A stretch of DNA of 26,235 nucleotides from Actinomycetes bacterium (GTDB lineage Bacteria; Actinomycetota; Actinomycetes; S36-B12; GCA-2699445), in NCBI GenBank assembly GCA_022600255.1, contig JAHZKU010000118.1:1-26235 (forward strand). Direction: 5' to 3'. The notes under the pieces were generated by a model. The model was given only the letters and a program-made list of their open reading frames with translations, was not told the origin of the DNA and made no database searches. Of the stretch, positions 7,040 to 15,273 are shown piece after piece (the first letter of the stretch is position 1; every line of letters starts with the position of its first letter). The position numbers were made by a program, and so were the translations under genes.

Positions 7040-8998
7040 TCAACCCTCGATGACTTCTCCGGTTGTCAGGTTAACGACGTCATTGCTCGGGGTGCTGCCA
7101 TCCGCGAAGAAGGTGTGGATGGTCTCGGCCAGGCTGGGCCCGATCCCGGACACCTCCTGCAGTTCCGCGACGGAGGCCGCTTGCACCGCCTTGGTCGTTC
7201 TGAAGTGGCGCAGGAGCGTTTTGCGCTTGGCTGGTCCCAACCCAGGCACCGCGTCCAGCAGACTGCCCTTGGCCCGCGCGGAGCGCTTCTTGCGATGTCC
7301 GGCAATGGCGAACCGGTGCGACTCATCGCGCACCTGCTGTAACAGAAGCAACGCGGGTGAGGCCCGCGACAAGACGACGGGATCACGCTGGTCCGGCAGG
7401 TAGATTTCCTCCAGCCGCTTCGCCAGCCCACACACCGCGACGTCGTCCATTCCAAGTTCATCCAACGCAGCTCGCGCGGCGGCCACCTGGGCTGGCCCGC
7501 CGTCAACCATCACCAGTTGTGGCGGGTATTGAAACGACCTGCGGCCTGGGCCGCCGGCCTCACTCCCGGCCAGTTCGAAGTCGGCCGCATCCGTGCGCTC
7601 TTTCAGATAACGCTTGAACCGCCTCGTCAAGACTTCGGTCAGGGACGCTAGATCGCTGGCTGCGTTGCTGGCCGAAATCGTGAATCGACGGTAGTCGCTA
7701 GTTCGCGGTTCCCCATCCTCAAACACCACCATTGAGCCGACTGTGTCCGATCCAGCCAACGTTGAGATGTCATACCCCTCGATACGCAACGGAGCGGACA
7801 CCAAATCCAGCGCTTTCTGGAGGGCTTCTAGAGCCTGACCTCGCGTCGTTAGGTCGCCGATCCGTTTGCGCTTGTGCGCGGCTAGCGACTGTTCCGCGTT
7901 GCGAGCCACCGTGGCCATCAAGTCTTTCTTGTCGCCACGCTGAGGGCGGCGCAGCTCGACCCGACTGCCCCTCCGGCTGGTCAACCAGTCCGCCATGTCT
8001 GATCGTGCGGGCGGAAGCTGCGAAACCAGAACCTCTTTGGGAACGGCCGAATCGGTGACATCGCCGTAGATTCGCAGCAGAGCTTGCTCGACGAGTTCAT
8101 CCTCTGGCACCGGGATGACCCGATCCACCACAAATCCGCGCTGGCCCACAACGCGCCCGGAGCGCACGTGAAACACCTGCACAGCGGCTTGCAGCTCGTC
8201 TTCGGCCAAGGCGATGACGTCTGCATCGGTCTCATCGTTGAAGACAACAGCATTCTTGGCCATGGCCTTTTCCAAGGCGAACAGGTCGTCGCGCACGCGA
8301 GCGGCTGCTTCAAAGTCTTCGGCCTCCGCAGCCGCCAACATCTCTATCTTGCGGGTGCGGATGTGTTTGCTGGCGTTGCCCCCGACGAAGGAACAGAAGT
8401 CATCGATGATCTGCCGGTGCTCCTGCGGCGTCACCCGTCCCACACACGGGGCGCTACATTTTCCGATATAGGCCAACAGACACGGCCGACCGGAGATGTT
8501 GGCCCTGCGGAAGACGCCCTTAGAACAGGTTCGGGCCGGGAATACGCGCAGCAGCTGATCGACCGTCTCGCGAATGGCCCAGGCATGCGAATAGGGCCCG
8601 AAGTAGCGAACTCCCTTGCGTTTATCACCACGCAGCACGGTGATTCGAGGGAACTCCTCCCCAACGGTGACCGCCAAATATGGGTACGACTTATCGTCGG
8701 TGTACTTGACGTTGAAGCGCGGCTCGTAGGTCTTGATCCAGCTGTACTCCAACTGCAAGGCCTCGACCTCATTCGCGACCACCACCCAGTCCACGCGGGC
8801 CGCCGTCGTCACCATTGCAGCGGTGCGCTGATGATGGTTGCGGGAATCCACAAAATACGAACTCAGGCGACTCCGCAGGTTTTTGGCCTTGCCCACGTAA
8901 ATCACGCGGCCATCGACATCCCAGAACCGGTAGACCCCAGGCTCGACCGGAATCGTTCCAGGCTCGGGACGATAACTCGCTGGGTGGGTCACAACCAC
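7040..8998 (-). CDS. uvrC: Excinuclease ABC subunit C
   Basis: 652 residues. UvrC makes the dual incisions of nucleotide excision repair on UvrB-marked lesions. In order: an N-terminal GIY-YIG nuclease domain (GVYRFWD, VIYVGKAKNLRSRLSSYF), a Cys-containing segment (CLLAYIGKCSAPC), a UVR helix pair around residues 205-240 that contacts UvrB, an RNase H-like nuclease (GYDISTLAGSDTVGSMVVF, VMVDGGPAQV, DESHRFAIAGHRKKR) and two C-terminal helix-hairpin-helix motifs (VPGLGPAKRKTLLRHF, VSGIGPSLAETI). The start is GTG at 8998 (MVVTHPAS); no strong ribosome binding site is visible. It is probably the first gene of uvrC-[HicA/eRF1-like]-rapZ-yvcK-whiA. The intergenic region to the divergent SGNH gene has a good -10 candidate (TATGAT on the minus strand). 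Confidence 0.97.
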   Translation of the reverse strand: MVVTHPASYRPEPGTIPVEPGVYRFWDVDGRVIYVGKAKNLRSRLSSYFVDSRNHHQRTAAMVTTAARVDWVVVANEVEALQLEYSWIKTYEPRFNVKYTDDKSYPYLAVTVGEEFPRITVLRGDKRKGVRYFGPYSHAWAIRETVDQLLRVFPARTCSKGVFRRANISGRPCLLAYIGKCSAPCVGRVTPQEHRQIIDDFCSFVGGNASKHIRTRKIEMLAAAEAEDFEAAARVRDDLFALEKAMAKNAVVFNDETDADVIALAEDELQAAVQVFHVRSGRVVGQRGFVVDRVIPVPEDELVEQALLRIYGDVTDSAVPKEVLVSQLPPARSDMADWLTSRRGSRVELRRPQRGDKKDLMATVARNAEQSLAAHKRKRIGDLTTRGQALEALQKALDLVSAPLRIEGYDISTLAGSDTVGSMVVFEDGEPRTSDYRRFTISASNAASDLASLTEVLTRRFKRYLKERTDAADFELAGSEAGGPGRRSFQYPPQLVMVDGGPAQVAAARAALDELGMDDVAVCGLAKRLEEIYLPDQRDPVVLSRASPALLLLQQVRDESHRFAIAGHRKKRSARAKGSLLDAVPGLGPAKRKTLLRHFRTTKAVQAASVAELQEVSGIGPSLAETIHTFFADGSTPSNDVVNLTTGEVIEG

Positions 8999-9094
8999 AG
9001 GATACGGTCGTCAGCCGGGATCAGAAATGGCTACCACTTCCCATTGACTGCATCCACGCTGCCGGCTGAATACCTAGGCGACACGCCGTAAGCG

Positions 9095-9122
9095 TTGGTC
9101 AGTGTGGCGCAAATCATAGGCT
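9095..9122 (+). promoter_or_regulatory. Candidate promoter of the SGNH gene, overlapping a uvrC -10
   Basis: On the plus strand TTGGTC (9095-9100) and TAGGCT (9117-9122) are 16 bp apart and could drive the SGNH gene at 9192. On the minus strand TATGAT (9113-9118) is a good -10 for uvrC with no clear -35. The two would overlap, so only one could be used at a time. Downstream, within the SGNH leader, two near-copies of cagatcNtg (9141-9149 and 9152-9160) lie 11 bp apart, a possible protein-binding direct repeat. All of this is judged by eye. Confidence 0.35.
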
Positions 9123-9191
9123 GAGAGGGGCAACGTGATCCAGATCATGGGCAGATCGTGAGTTCCCGTCACGCTCCGTGGAGAACATAGT

Positions 9192-9809
9192 GTGATGAGG
9201 AAATCACACATGATTGCGACAGGACTGGGATCAACACTGGCCCTTGCACTTCTGGTCCCCACCGCGCTGCCTGCCACGGCGTCGGCCGCTACCGGTAAAG
9301 AGCGAGCCCAACGGACGAACGTGTACGTGCAGGGCGATTCCCTGACCGTGGGTTCTGGGCGCGGCATCGAACGCAAACTGAACCCCAGCGTCAACAAGGT
9401 TACAGTCGACGCCCAGGTGGGCCGCCATACTCGCACGGGACTCGCCAGAACCAAGGGAGCCAAGTCGGCCAGCAAGTCACGGGTGTGGGTGATGGCCTTG
9501 GGCACCAATGACGCCCCCAACCGATCCACGATCAAGCAACAGGTGAAACAGAGCCTGAAAATGTCCGGGCGCAAGCGTCAGGTGGTCTGGGTCACGATCC
9601 AGCGACCGGGATCGTATGGCACGGTGAACAAGATGCTGCGCAAATACGCCAAGCGCAAGGATCGCCTCCACGTCGTTGACTGGGCGAAGAAGACGAACGA
9701 GCGTCCCTCCCTACTCGCGGGTGACCGGGTCCACGCCACCCATACCGGCTATGAAGTTCGCGCCGAAATGATCTCCGAGCGCGTCCGTGAGATCGCGCGA
9801 ACAACCTGA
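9192..9809 (+). CDS. Secreted SGNH/GDSL-type hydrolase
   Basis: 205 residues. An N-terminal signal peptide (positive start, hydrophobic core about residues 8-28, then ATASAAT) is followed directly by an SGNH fold: block I QGDSLTVG with nucleophile Ser50, block II Gly77 in VGRHT, block III LGTND with Asn106, and block V DRVHATHTGY with Asp178 and His181. All four SGNH residues are present, so it should be an active esterase or acyl hydrolase outside the membrane. The substrate cannot be told; cell-wall or polysaccharide esters are plausible. GTG at 9192 is favoured because GGAG lies eight bases upstream; ATG at 9195 is the alternative. It is divergent from uvrC and convergent with the Rieske gene. 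The mature protein is Lys/Arg-rich. It is a different architecture from the lipoprotein SGNH gene at 14271-15137. Confidence 0.85.
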   Translation: MMRKSHMIATGLGSTLALALLVPTALPATASAATGKERAQRTNVYVQGDSLTVGSGRGIERKLNPSVNKVTVDAQVGRHTRTGLARTKGAKSASKSRVWVMALGTNDAPNRSTIKQQVKQSLKMSGRKRQVVWVTIQRPGSYGTVNKMLRKYAKRKDRLHVVDWAKKTNERPSLLAGDRVHATHTGYEVRAEMISERVREIARTT

Positions 9810-9831
9810 CTCGGGTCGGCCCGTCCGCGCC

Positions 9832-10371
9832 TCAACCAACGGCCGTGACGATCTGGTCGCCAGCGATTTCCACCTCGATCGGATATAGGCCAGTCGTGGC
9901 CGGACCGCGCAGCACATCCCCGGTCGTCGTCGAAAATGCCGACCCGTGGCACGGACACAGGATTTCGGCATCCGTGAAGGTGGCGACGGCGCACCCTGCG
10001 TGCGGGCAACGCTCCCCGTAGGCGTAGAACTCGCCCTCCTGGGGTTGCACAATCACCAGTTCCCGCTGCGGAACACGCAGCCCGGAACCGACTGGGACAT
10101 CTGCGGTGGCCGCCAGCGCAACGGACTGCACGGGTACCTCGACACTAGCCGCAGTCTGAGCTGACTCTACCGATTTGGGCTGGCTGGAAGTCCCCGGCGC
10201 GCAGGCGGCCAGCACCCCAGCCGCAGTGATCGCGCCGGTGCCAACGATGACCGTACGCCGGTGCACCGACTGGCGCGCCGCACTGTCAGCATGAGCGGTT
10301 CTCTCCGCCTGCTGCCTGCTCATTTCTTCTGAACTGGCTGATTCACCCAAGTCCCCACCGTGTGATTGCAT
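9832..10371 (-). CDS. Rieske [2Fe-2S] lipoprotein, probably Tat-exported
   Basis: 179 residues. The C-terminal Rieske domain has the complete cluster motif: C122-P-H124 with C127, and C139-P-C141-H142, the latter within CPCHGS, so both ligand pairs and the disulfide pair are present. The N-terminal region has HRRTVIVG, a twin-arginine-like motif, then a hydrophobic stretch ending in the lipobox LAAC (Cys57), pointing to Tat export of a folded iron-sulfur lipoprotein. An Ala/Ser/Val-rich linker follows. The start at 10371 lies four bases after the uvrA stop; a second possible start is ATG at 10323. Being downstream of uvrA, it is probably co-transcribed. No partner oxidoreductase is nearby, so its electron donor and acceptor are unknown. 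It resembles stand-alone actinobacterial Rieske proteins rather than the cytochrome bc1 subunit. Confidence 0.88.
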   Translation of the reverse strand: MQSHGGDLGESASSEEMSRQQAERTAHADSAARQSVHRRTVIVGTGAITAAGVLAACAPGTSSQPKSVESAQTAASVEVPVQSVALAATADVPVGSGLRVPQRELVIVQPQEGEFYAYGERCPHAGCAVATFTDAEILCPCHGSAFSTTTGDVLRGPATTGLYPIEVEIAGDQIVTAVG

Positions 10372-10375
10372 AGCC

Positions 10376-13294
10376 CTAGCTTGCCATCTTTGCCAACGAT
10401 TCCTTGGTATCGGCTGGCAGGATCTGCAGCGCGTCGGCCAAGAAGCCGCCAGTATGTGATTCGACAACACTGGCGATGGATTCCGGCGGCCCTTCGGCCA
10501 TGACCATCCCGCCGCCAGATCCGCCTTCTGGACCCATATCGATGACCCAGTCTGCGCTCTTGATGACGTCTAGGTTGTGCTCGATCACGATCACCGTATT
10601 GCCCTTGTCGACTAACGATTGCAGGACCCCGAGCAACTTATTAATGTCCTCAAAGTGCAACCCCGTCGTGGGCTCATCTAGGAGGTAGACGGTGCGACCA
10701 GTGGAGCGCTTCTGCAGCTCAGCGGCCAACTTCACGCGCTGTGCCTCACCACCAGACAGCGTGGTGGCCGGCTGGCCCATCCGCACGTAGCCTAGGCCAA
10801 CCTCAACCAGCGTCTTCAGGTGGCGCGCAATCGCAGGAACCGCGGCGAAGAACTCCAAGGCCTCCTCGATCGGCATGTTCAACACTTCAGAAATCGTCTT
10901 ATTCTTGAAGTGAACCTCGAGCGTCTCCCGGTTGTACCGGGCCCCATGGCAGACCTCACAGGGAACGTAGACATCCGGCAAGAAGTTCATCTCGATCTTG
11001 AGCGTGCCGTCGCCTGAGCAAGCCTCACAGCGACCGCCCTTCACATTGAAGGAGAAACGACCGGGTAGGTAACCCCGAATCTTGGCTTCCTGGGTTTCGG
11101 AGAACAGTCGGCGAATATGGTCGAAAACCCCGGTATAGGTGGCCGGATTCGACCGCGGCGTGCGGCCGATTGGGCTTTGATCCACATGCACAACTTTGTC
11201 CACGTGCTCTAGCCCATGGACGGCTTTATGTCGGCCAGGGACAAGTCGGGCCGAGTTGATTTCGCGCGCCAGCACGTTGTAGAGCACGTCATTCACTAGG
11301 CTCGATTTGCCCGACCCGCTCACCCCGGTCACAGCCACAAAGCAACCCAGTGGGAAGTCCACGGAGACATCTTGCAGGTTGTGCTCGCGGGCGCCTTCCA
11401 CGTGCAAGACCCGATCCGGATCAATGGGCCGCCGCAGGCTGGGCACACTGATCTCGCGGCGGCCAGTCAAGTAATCGCCTGTGATCGATTCCGGTGCCGC
11501 TAGCAGGTCTTCCAGTCGCCCGTTGCTCACTACGCGGCCACCGTGTTCGCCGGCCCCCGGGCCGATGTCCACCACCCAGTCAGCTGAACGAATTGTGTCT
11601 TCGTCATGCTCGACGACGATCAGGGTGTTCCCCAGGTCACGCAACCGCACGAGTGTCTCGATGAGCCGCTGGTTGTCGCGCTGGTGGAGTCCGATGCTGG
11701 GTTCATCCAGGACATAGAGCACTCCGACCAAACCCGAACCGATCTGGGTCGCTAGCCGGATTCGTTGCGCCTCACCACCAGCCAGCGTGGCCGCGGTGCG
11801 GTCCAGAGTCAGGTAGTGCAACCCAACGTCAACCAAGAACCGAAGTCGTTCGTTGACTTCCTTCAGAACGCGCTCGGCGATCGCGGAGTCGCGCTCATCC
11901 AGTTTCATGTCGGCCAAGAGTTCGGCGGCCTCCCCAATCGGCAAGGCGGCGATCTCAGCGATGTTTCTCCCAGCGATGGTAACGGCCAGCACTAAGGGTT
12001 TCAGTCGGCGTCCCTGGCACGCCGGGCATGGCACCGCCCGTAAGTAGCCCTCATAACGATCCCGAGCGTTGTCGGTTTCGGCCTCGGCATAACGTCGCTT
12101 GATGTAAGGGATGGCTCCCTCGAACTTAGCGTCGTACGAGCGCTCTCGTCCAAACCGATTCAGGTACGTGACCGTGAGTTTCTTGGAATGCCCGTTCATG
12201 ATGGTCTTGCGCAGTTTGGCCGGCAAGTCCTCAAAGGGGGTATCCATATCCGAGCCGAATTCCGTGGTCAAGGCCGTTAAGATACGCCCGAAATACTCGT
12301 TAACCTGCCCCGAGGACCAAGGCCCGATCGCACCATTGGCCAACGACAGCTCCGGGTTCGGCACGATGAGTTCTGGGTCGACCTCCATGCGAGTCCCGAG
12401 CCCTGAACACTCCGGGCAGGCCCCGAAATGGGAGTTGAAGGAGAATGATCGCGGCTCCAATTCCTCGAACGACAGGTCATCACGTGGGCAGGCTAGGTGC
12501 TCGCTGAACGTGCGCTCCCGTTCTGGATCGGTGTCGTCACGATCCACAAAATCCAACGTTACGGTGCCGTTGGACAGCCTCAGCGCAGTTTCAACGGAGT
12601 CTGTGATGCGTTGCCGGGACTTATCCGACACCGCGAGCCGGTCCACCACCACATCGATCGAATGCTTTTCCTGCTTCTTGAGCGTGGGCGGTTCGGTGAG
12701 AGGGTAGAGCACCTGGTCTACCCGTACCCGAGCGAAGCCCTGCGACTGCAGCTGCCGGAACATGTCGGCATATTCGCCTTTTCGCTCGCGCACCAACGGC
12801 GCTAGGACTTGGAACCGAGTCTTTTCGGGAAACTCCAGAATGCGATCCACGATCTGTTGAGGGGTTTGTCGACTAATGGAGTCGCCACAAACGGGACAGT
12901 GTGGTCGGCCGATCCGAGCGTAGAGCAGGCGCAGGTAGTCATAGACCTCGGTGATCGTGCCTACCGTGGAGCGCGGGTTCTTGCTTGTCGACTTCTGATC
13001 AATGGAAACAGCTGGACTCAACCCTTCGATGAAGTCGACGTCAGGCTTGTCCATTTGGCCAAGGAATTGGCGCGCGTACGCCGACAGACTCTCCACGTAC
13101 CGGCGCTGGCCCTCGGCAAAGATGGTATCGAAAGCCAAGCTGGATTTTCCCGATCCCGAAAGGCCGGTGAACACGATGAGGGCATCTCGAGGCAGTTCAA
13201 TCGATACGTTTTTGAGGTTATGTTCTCGGGCGCCCCGAACCACGAGTTCCTGGGAAGCCAGAGCCTGCGCATCCGAACGTGTCCCGTCCGTCAT
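10376..13294 (-). CDS. uvrA: Excinuclease ABC subunit A
   Basis: 972 residues from the ATG at 13294. UvrA is the damage-sensing ABC-type ATPase that loads UvrB. Both nucleotide-binding sites are intact: the first Walker A GLSGSGKSS near the N-terminus with signature LAGGEAQRIRLA, and the second GVSGSGKSSLVNDVLY with signature LSGGEAQRVKLA. Zinc-module cysteines are visible as CPVCG, CPAC and the C-terminal CEAC...CEVC pair. The start MTDGTRSDAQ at 13294 has a GGGA-type site six bases upstream; an in-frame ATG at 13327 adds 11 residues and is the alternative. Its neighbours are the Rieske gene (4-bp gap) downstream and the divergent metallo-beta-lactamase gene. I saw no actinobacterial LexA-type palindrome upstream. 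Confidence 0.97.
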   Translation of the reverse strand: MTDGTRSDAQALASQELVVRGAREHNLKNVSIELPRDALIVFTGLSGSGKSSLAFDTIFAEGQRRYVESLSAYARQFLGQMDKPDVDFIEGLSPAVSIDQKSTSKNPRSTVGTITEVYDYLRLLYARIGRPHCPVCGDSISRQTPQQIVDRILEFPEKTRFQVLAPLVRERKGEYADMFRQLQSQGFARVRVDQVLYPLTEPPTLKKQEKHSIDVVVDRLAVSDKSRQRITDSVETALRLSNGTVTLDFVDRDDTDPERERTFSEHLACPRDDLSFEELEPRSFSFNSHFGACPECSGLGTRMEVDPELIVPNPELSLANGAIGPWSSGQVNEYFGRILTALTTEFGSDMDTPFEDLPAKLRKTIMNGHSKKLTVTYLNRFGRERSYDAKFEGAIPYIKRRYAEAETDNARDRYEGYLRAVPCPACQGRRLKPLVLAVTIAGRNIAEIAALPIGEAAELLADMKLDERDSAIAERVLKEVNERLRFLVDVGLHYLTLDRTAATLAGGEAQRIRLATQIGSGLVGVLYVLDEPSIGLHQRDNQRLIETLVRLRDLGNTLIVVEHDEDTIRSADWVVDIGPGAGEHGGRVVSNGRLEDLLAAPESITGDYLTGRREISVPSLRRPIDPDRVLHVEGAREHNLQDVSVDFPLGCFVAVTGVSGSGKSSLVNDVLYNVLAREINSARLVPGRHKAVHGLEHVDKVVHVDQSPIGRTPRSNPATYTGVFDHIRRLFSETQEAKIRGYLPGRFSFNVKGGRCEACSGDGTLKIEMNFLPDVYVPCEVCHGARYNRETLEVHFKNKTISEVLNMPIEEALEFFAAVPAIARHLKTLVEVGLGYVRMGQPATTLSGGEAQRVKLAAELQKRSTGRTVYLLDEPTTGLHFEDINKLLGVLQSLVDKGNTVIVIEHNLDVIKSADWVIDMGPEGGSGGGMVMAEGPPESIASVVESHTGGFLADALQILPADTKESLAKMAS

Positions 13295-13327
13295 GTCTGA
13301 TCCCGCCAGCACACCGTTCTCAATCAT

Positions 13328-13538
13328 CCCTTGTCACCCATCACCTCACACGATCTGCGAGACCGATCTGCCGGACCAGCTCGCGGACCTCAAGTCCTAC
13401 CCCCTTCCACAGTAACCGCCCCACCCGACAGCCTTCCCCGTCATATTGCGCCGAGCGCGAATCCGGGACGCCCCACCGTGAGCTCGCTGGGCACGGCCCG
13501 GCTCGTGAGAGCGCCCGACCCCGGGAATCCGTGCCACG
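13328..13538. promoter_or_regulatory. Divergent uvrA / MBL-hydrolase intergenic region
   Basis: This 211-bp region separates two divergent genes and must hold their promoters, but no convincing -35/-10 pair stood out. An 8-bp direct repeat, cgatctgc at 13351-13358 and 13364-13371, lies in the uvrA leader. A weak hairpin (ccgtg/cacgg) lies near 13478-13498. No open frame in it looks like a protein. Confidence 0.3.
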
Positions 13539-14264
13539 ATGATGGGCATGAATTCATCAGATCCAGACTCTGCGACCCTCGCCGAAGACAGCGCGCCACC
13601 GGAGTACGACGGCTGCCAGCCGGCGGGCGGTCGGTCTCAGCGCACCCTGCCGGGTCTTCACATGCTGAAACTTTCCGTTGGCCCGCTGGACAACAACGCG
13701 TACCTTCTGACCGACCCCATTTCGGGCGCACAAATCTTGATCGACGCGGCTGCAGAACCGGACAGACTGATTGCTGAAATCGATCGCCAGCGACTGGTGG
13801 GCATCGTGACGACCCATCAACACCCGGACCATTGGCAGGCGTTACCGGACGTGCAAGCCGCGACCGGCGCCGTCACTTATGCCCACAGCCTCGATGCCGC
13901 AGCCATCGCGCCCAGTAAGGACGCGCCGACCATCACGAACATGCTCGAGGAGGGCGACGAGCTCGCTTTGGGGCAAGTCAAAATCGGCGTGATTCACCTA
14001 CGGGGCCACACCCCGGGCGGCCTCGCCCTGACGTACCGAGAACCGGCTGGGCGCAGCCACATCTTCTCAGGAGATTCCCTGTTTCCCGGCGGGATTGGCG
14101 CAACGGCGACCCCCGAAGATTTTGCTGCCCTGTTCGCCGACGTTTCTGAGAAGGTCTTTGCCAACTACGACGATGCCACCTGGGTCTACCCCGGCCACGG
14201 CAACGACACCACCCTGGGCGCGGAACGACCACAACTCCCCGACTGGGCAATGCGACGTTGGTAA
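13539..14264 (+). CDS. Metallo-beta-lactamase-fold hydrolase (glyoxalase II-like)
   Basis: 241 residues. The MBL metal ligands are all present: THQHPDHW (His93, His95, Asp97, His98), GHTPGG (His157), FSGDSLF (Asp179) and YPGHG (His220), so a dinuclear metal hydrolase is expected. SVGPLDNNAYLL before the first ligands is typical of glyoxalase II-like or related thioester hydrolases; the substrate cannot be told. It is probably cytosolic, as no signal peptide is seen. The first 40 residues are acidic, Ser/Pro-rich and of low complexity, so the start is uncertain: ATGs at 13539, 13542 and 13548 are clustered with weak ribosome binding sites, and the conserved part begins near MLKLSVGP. An MBL gene next to uvrA is a conserved arrangement (Rv1637c beside uvrA in M. 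tuberculosis, from memory). Confidence 0.88.
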   Translation: MMGMNSSDPDSATLAEDSAPPEYDGCQPAGGRSQRTLPGLHMLKLSVGPLDNNAYLLTDPISGAQILIDAAAEPDRLIAEIDRQRLVGIVTTHQHPDHWQALPDVQAATGAVTYAHSLDAAAIAPSKDAPTITNMLEEGDELALGQVKIGVIHLRGHTPGGLALTYREPAGRSHIFSGDSLFPGGIGATATPEDFAALFADVSEKVFANYDDATWVYPGHGNDTTLGAERPQLPDWAMRRW

Positions 14265-14270
14265 GGCGCG

Positions 14271-15137
14271 CTAGCGACCCGCGGAATCCACCGTTTCCGC
14301 GAATCCCTCACACCCGGATCCATTGATGTGGATCATGTCGGCATAGAACCAGTGATCGTTTCCAGCCGACGCAGCATTCCAGTCCGCAATCGCCGTGTTG
14401 GTGTACTGGCTGGCGGTTGCCTTAATCATCTCGTTCAACGAACCTTCGAAGGCGTAGGAACTCTTGTCGGGCAGGGATATCGTCACCCAGGTGACGTGGT
14501 GCCCCGACCCGATGTGAGACATGACGGCATGGAAGTCATCGGCTCCAAAGGGTCCGTTGGTTCCCAGGTGGATCACCAGATTCTGTGGTAGCTCGGCACG
14601 CGGCGTGGACCGCAACGCCGCAAACCCCTCTGAGAACGTACGACTCTGCACAGCATCCGCGGAATAACCGCGCGCTGCAAGACAGGATTGCGCACCCAAC
14701 GCCACCGAATCGCCGAAGACCATCCCGCCGCGAGGGCGTTGTTCGACAGCCGTTTTGGCCGCGGCCTGCTTGGCCGCCTTCTGCCGTTGCTTCTTTTTCT
14801 TCGCTTTGCGCGCCCGAATGCGTTCGGCCCGCTCCTTGGCGGCCTTCCGCTCAGCCTGCGCGCGACGTTGTGTCTCCAAACGCTGCAGCGAGCGGCTGGG
14901 GTCGAACGGGTTGATCTGCGATTGAACGTCCGGCCCAGCCGACCCGCTCGCCGTGAGCGGGTCCGAGCCGGTGGTGTCCGGGGCACGCACTGCGTCAGTG
15001 GTCGCCTGAGTGTCGACTTGCGGGGCCACCGAGGGCTGCACCGTGCTGCAGCCAGCCACCGCCAAGCCTGCAGCCAAGAGGCCGATCACGGGTCGTACCA
15101 CCGCACGGCGGGCAGCGCGTGGTCGGACAACTGGCAT
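14271..15137 (-). CDS. Lipoprotein with coiled-coil linker and SGNH hydrolase domain
   Basis: 288 residues. A signal peptide ends in lipobox LAVAGC (Cys30). A Thr/Ser/Asp-rich stretch (31-80) follows, then a strongly basic, probably helical linker (about 84-130, rich in Lys, Arg, Ala and Gln), then an SGNH domain: FGDSVALGA with nucleophile Ser144, HLGTNG with Asn194, and DMIHINGSG with Asp267 and His270. The domain resembles the SGNH module that forms the outer half of OatA-like peptidoglycan or polysaccharide O-acetyltransferases, but no acyltransferase-3 membrane part is fused or adjacent. The likely role is an envelope-anchored esterase or acyl hydrolase; the basic linker may reach into the anionic cell wall. 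It converges with the MBL gene with only six bases between stop codons, and lies downstream of the lysozyme gene. Confidence 0.85.
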   Translation of the reverse strand: MPVVRPRAARRAVVRPVIGLLAAGLAVAGCSTVQPSVAPQVDTQATTDAVRAPDTTGSDPLTASGSAGPDVQSQINPFDPSRSLQRLETQRRAQAERKAAKERAERIRARKAKKKKQRQKAAKQAAAKTAVEQRPRGGMVFGDSVALGAQSCLAARGYSADAVQSRTFSEGFAALRSTPRAELPQNLVIHLGTNGPFGADDFHAVMSHIGSGHHVTWVTISLPDKSSYAFEGSLNEMIKATASQYTNTAIADWNAASAGNDHWFYADMIHINGSGCEGFAETVDSAGR

Positions 15138-15273
15138 GAGATCAACCTAAAAGAAGCGACACTGTCTCGCATCCGGTTCCCGACAACTCAGGCGGGACGA
15201 ATGGGACATCATGTCCGGCATCACGATGCGGCCGCAACAGCGGTTGTTCTTGCCACCGGTCCGCTGGGACAGA
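15138..15273. other. Intergenic region between lysozyme and lipoprotein SGNH genes
   Basis: 136 bp on the minus-strand path from the lysozyme stop to the SGNH start. It contains a short palindrome (ggacat 15204-15209, one base, atgtcc 15211-15216), a possible operator or weak hairpin. No clear terminator with a T-run was seen, so read-through from the lysozyme gene is possible. Confidence 0.3.

Noticed and set aside
8084..9091. Long plus-strand open frame (335 residues) antisense to uvrC
   Set aside because: Composition is a shadow of the high-GC uvrC coding frame; no family motif or start signal.
9807..9832. Terminator between the convergent SGNH and Rieske genes
   Set aside because: Only a four-base stem (cggg/cccg) and no T-run; too weak to call.
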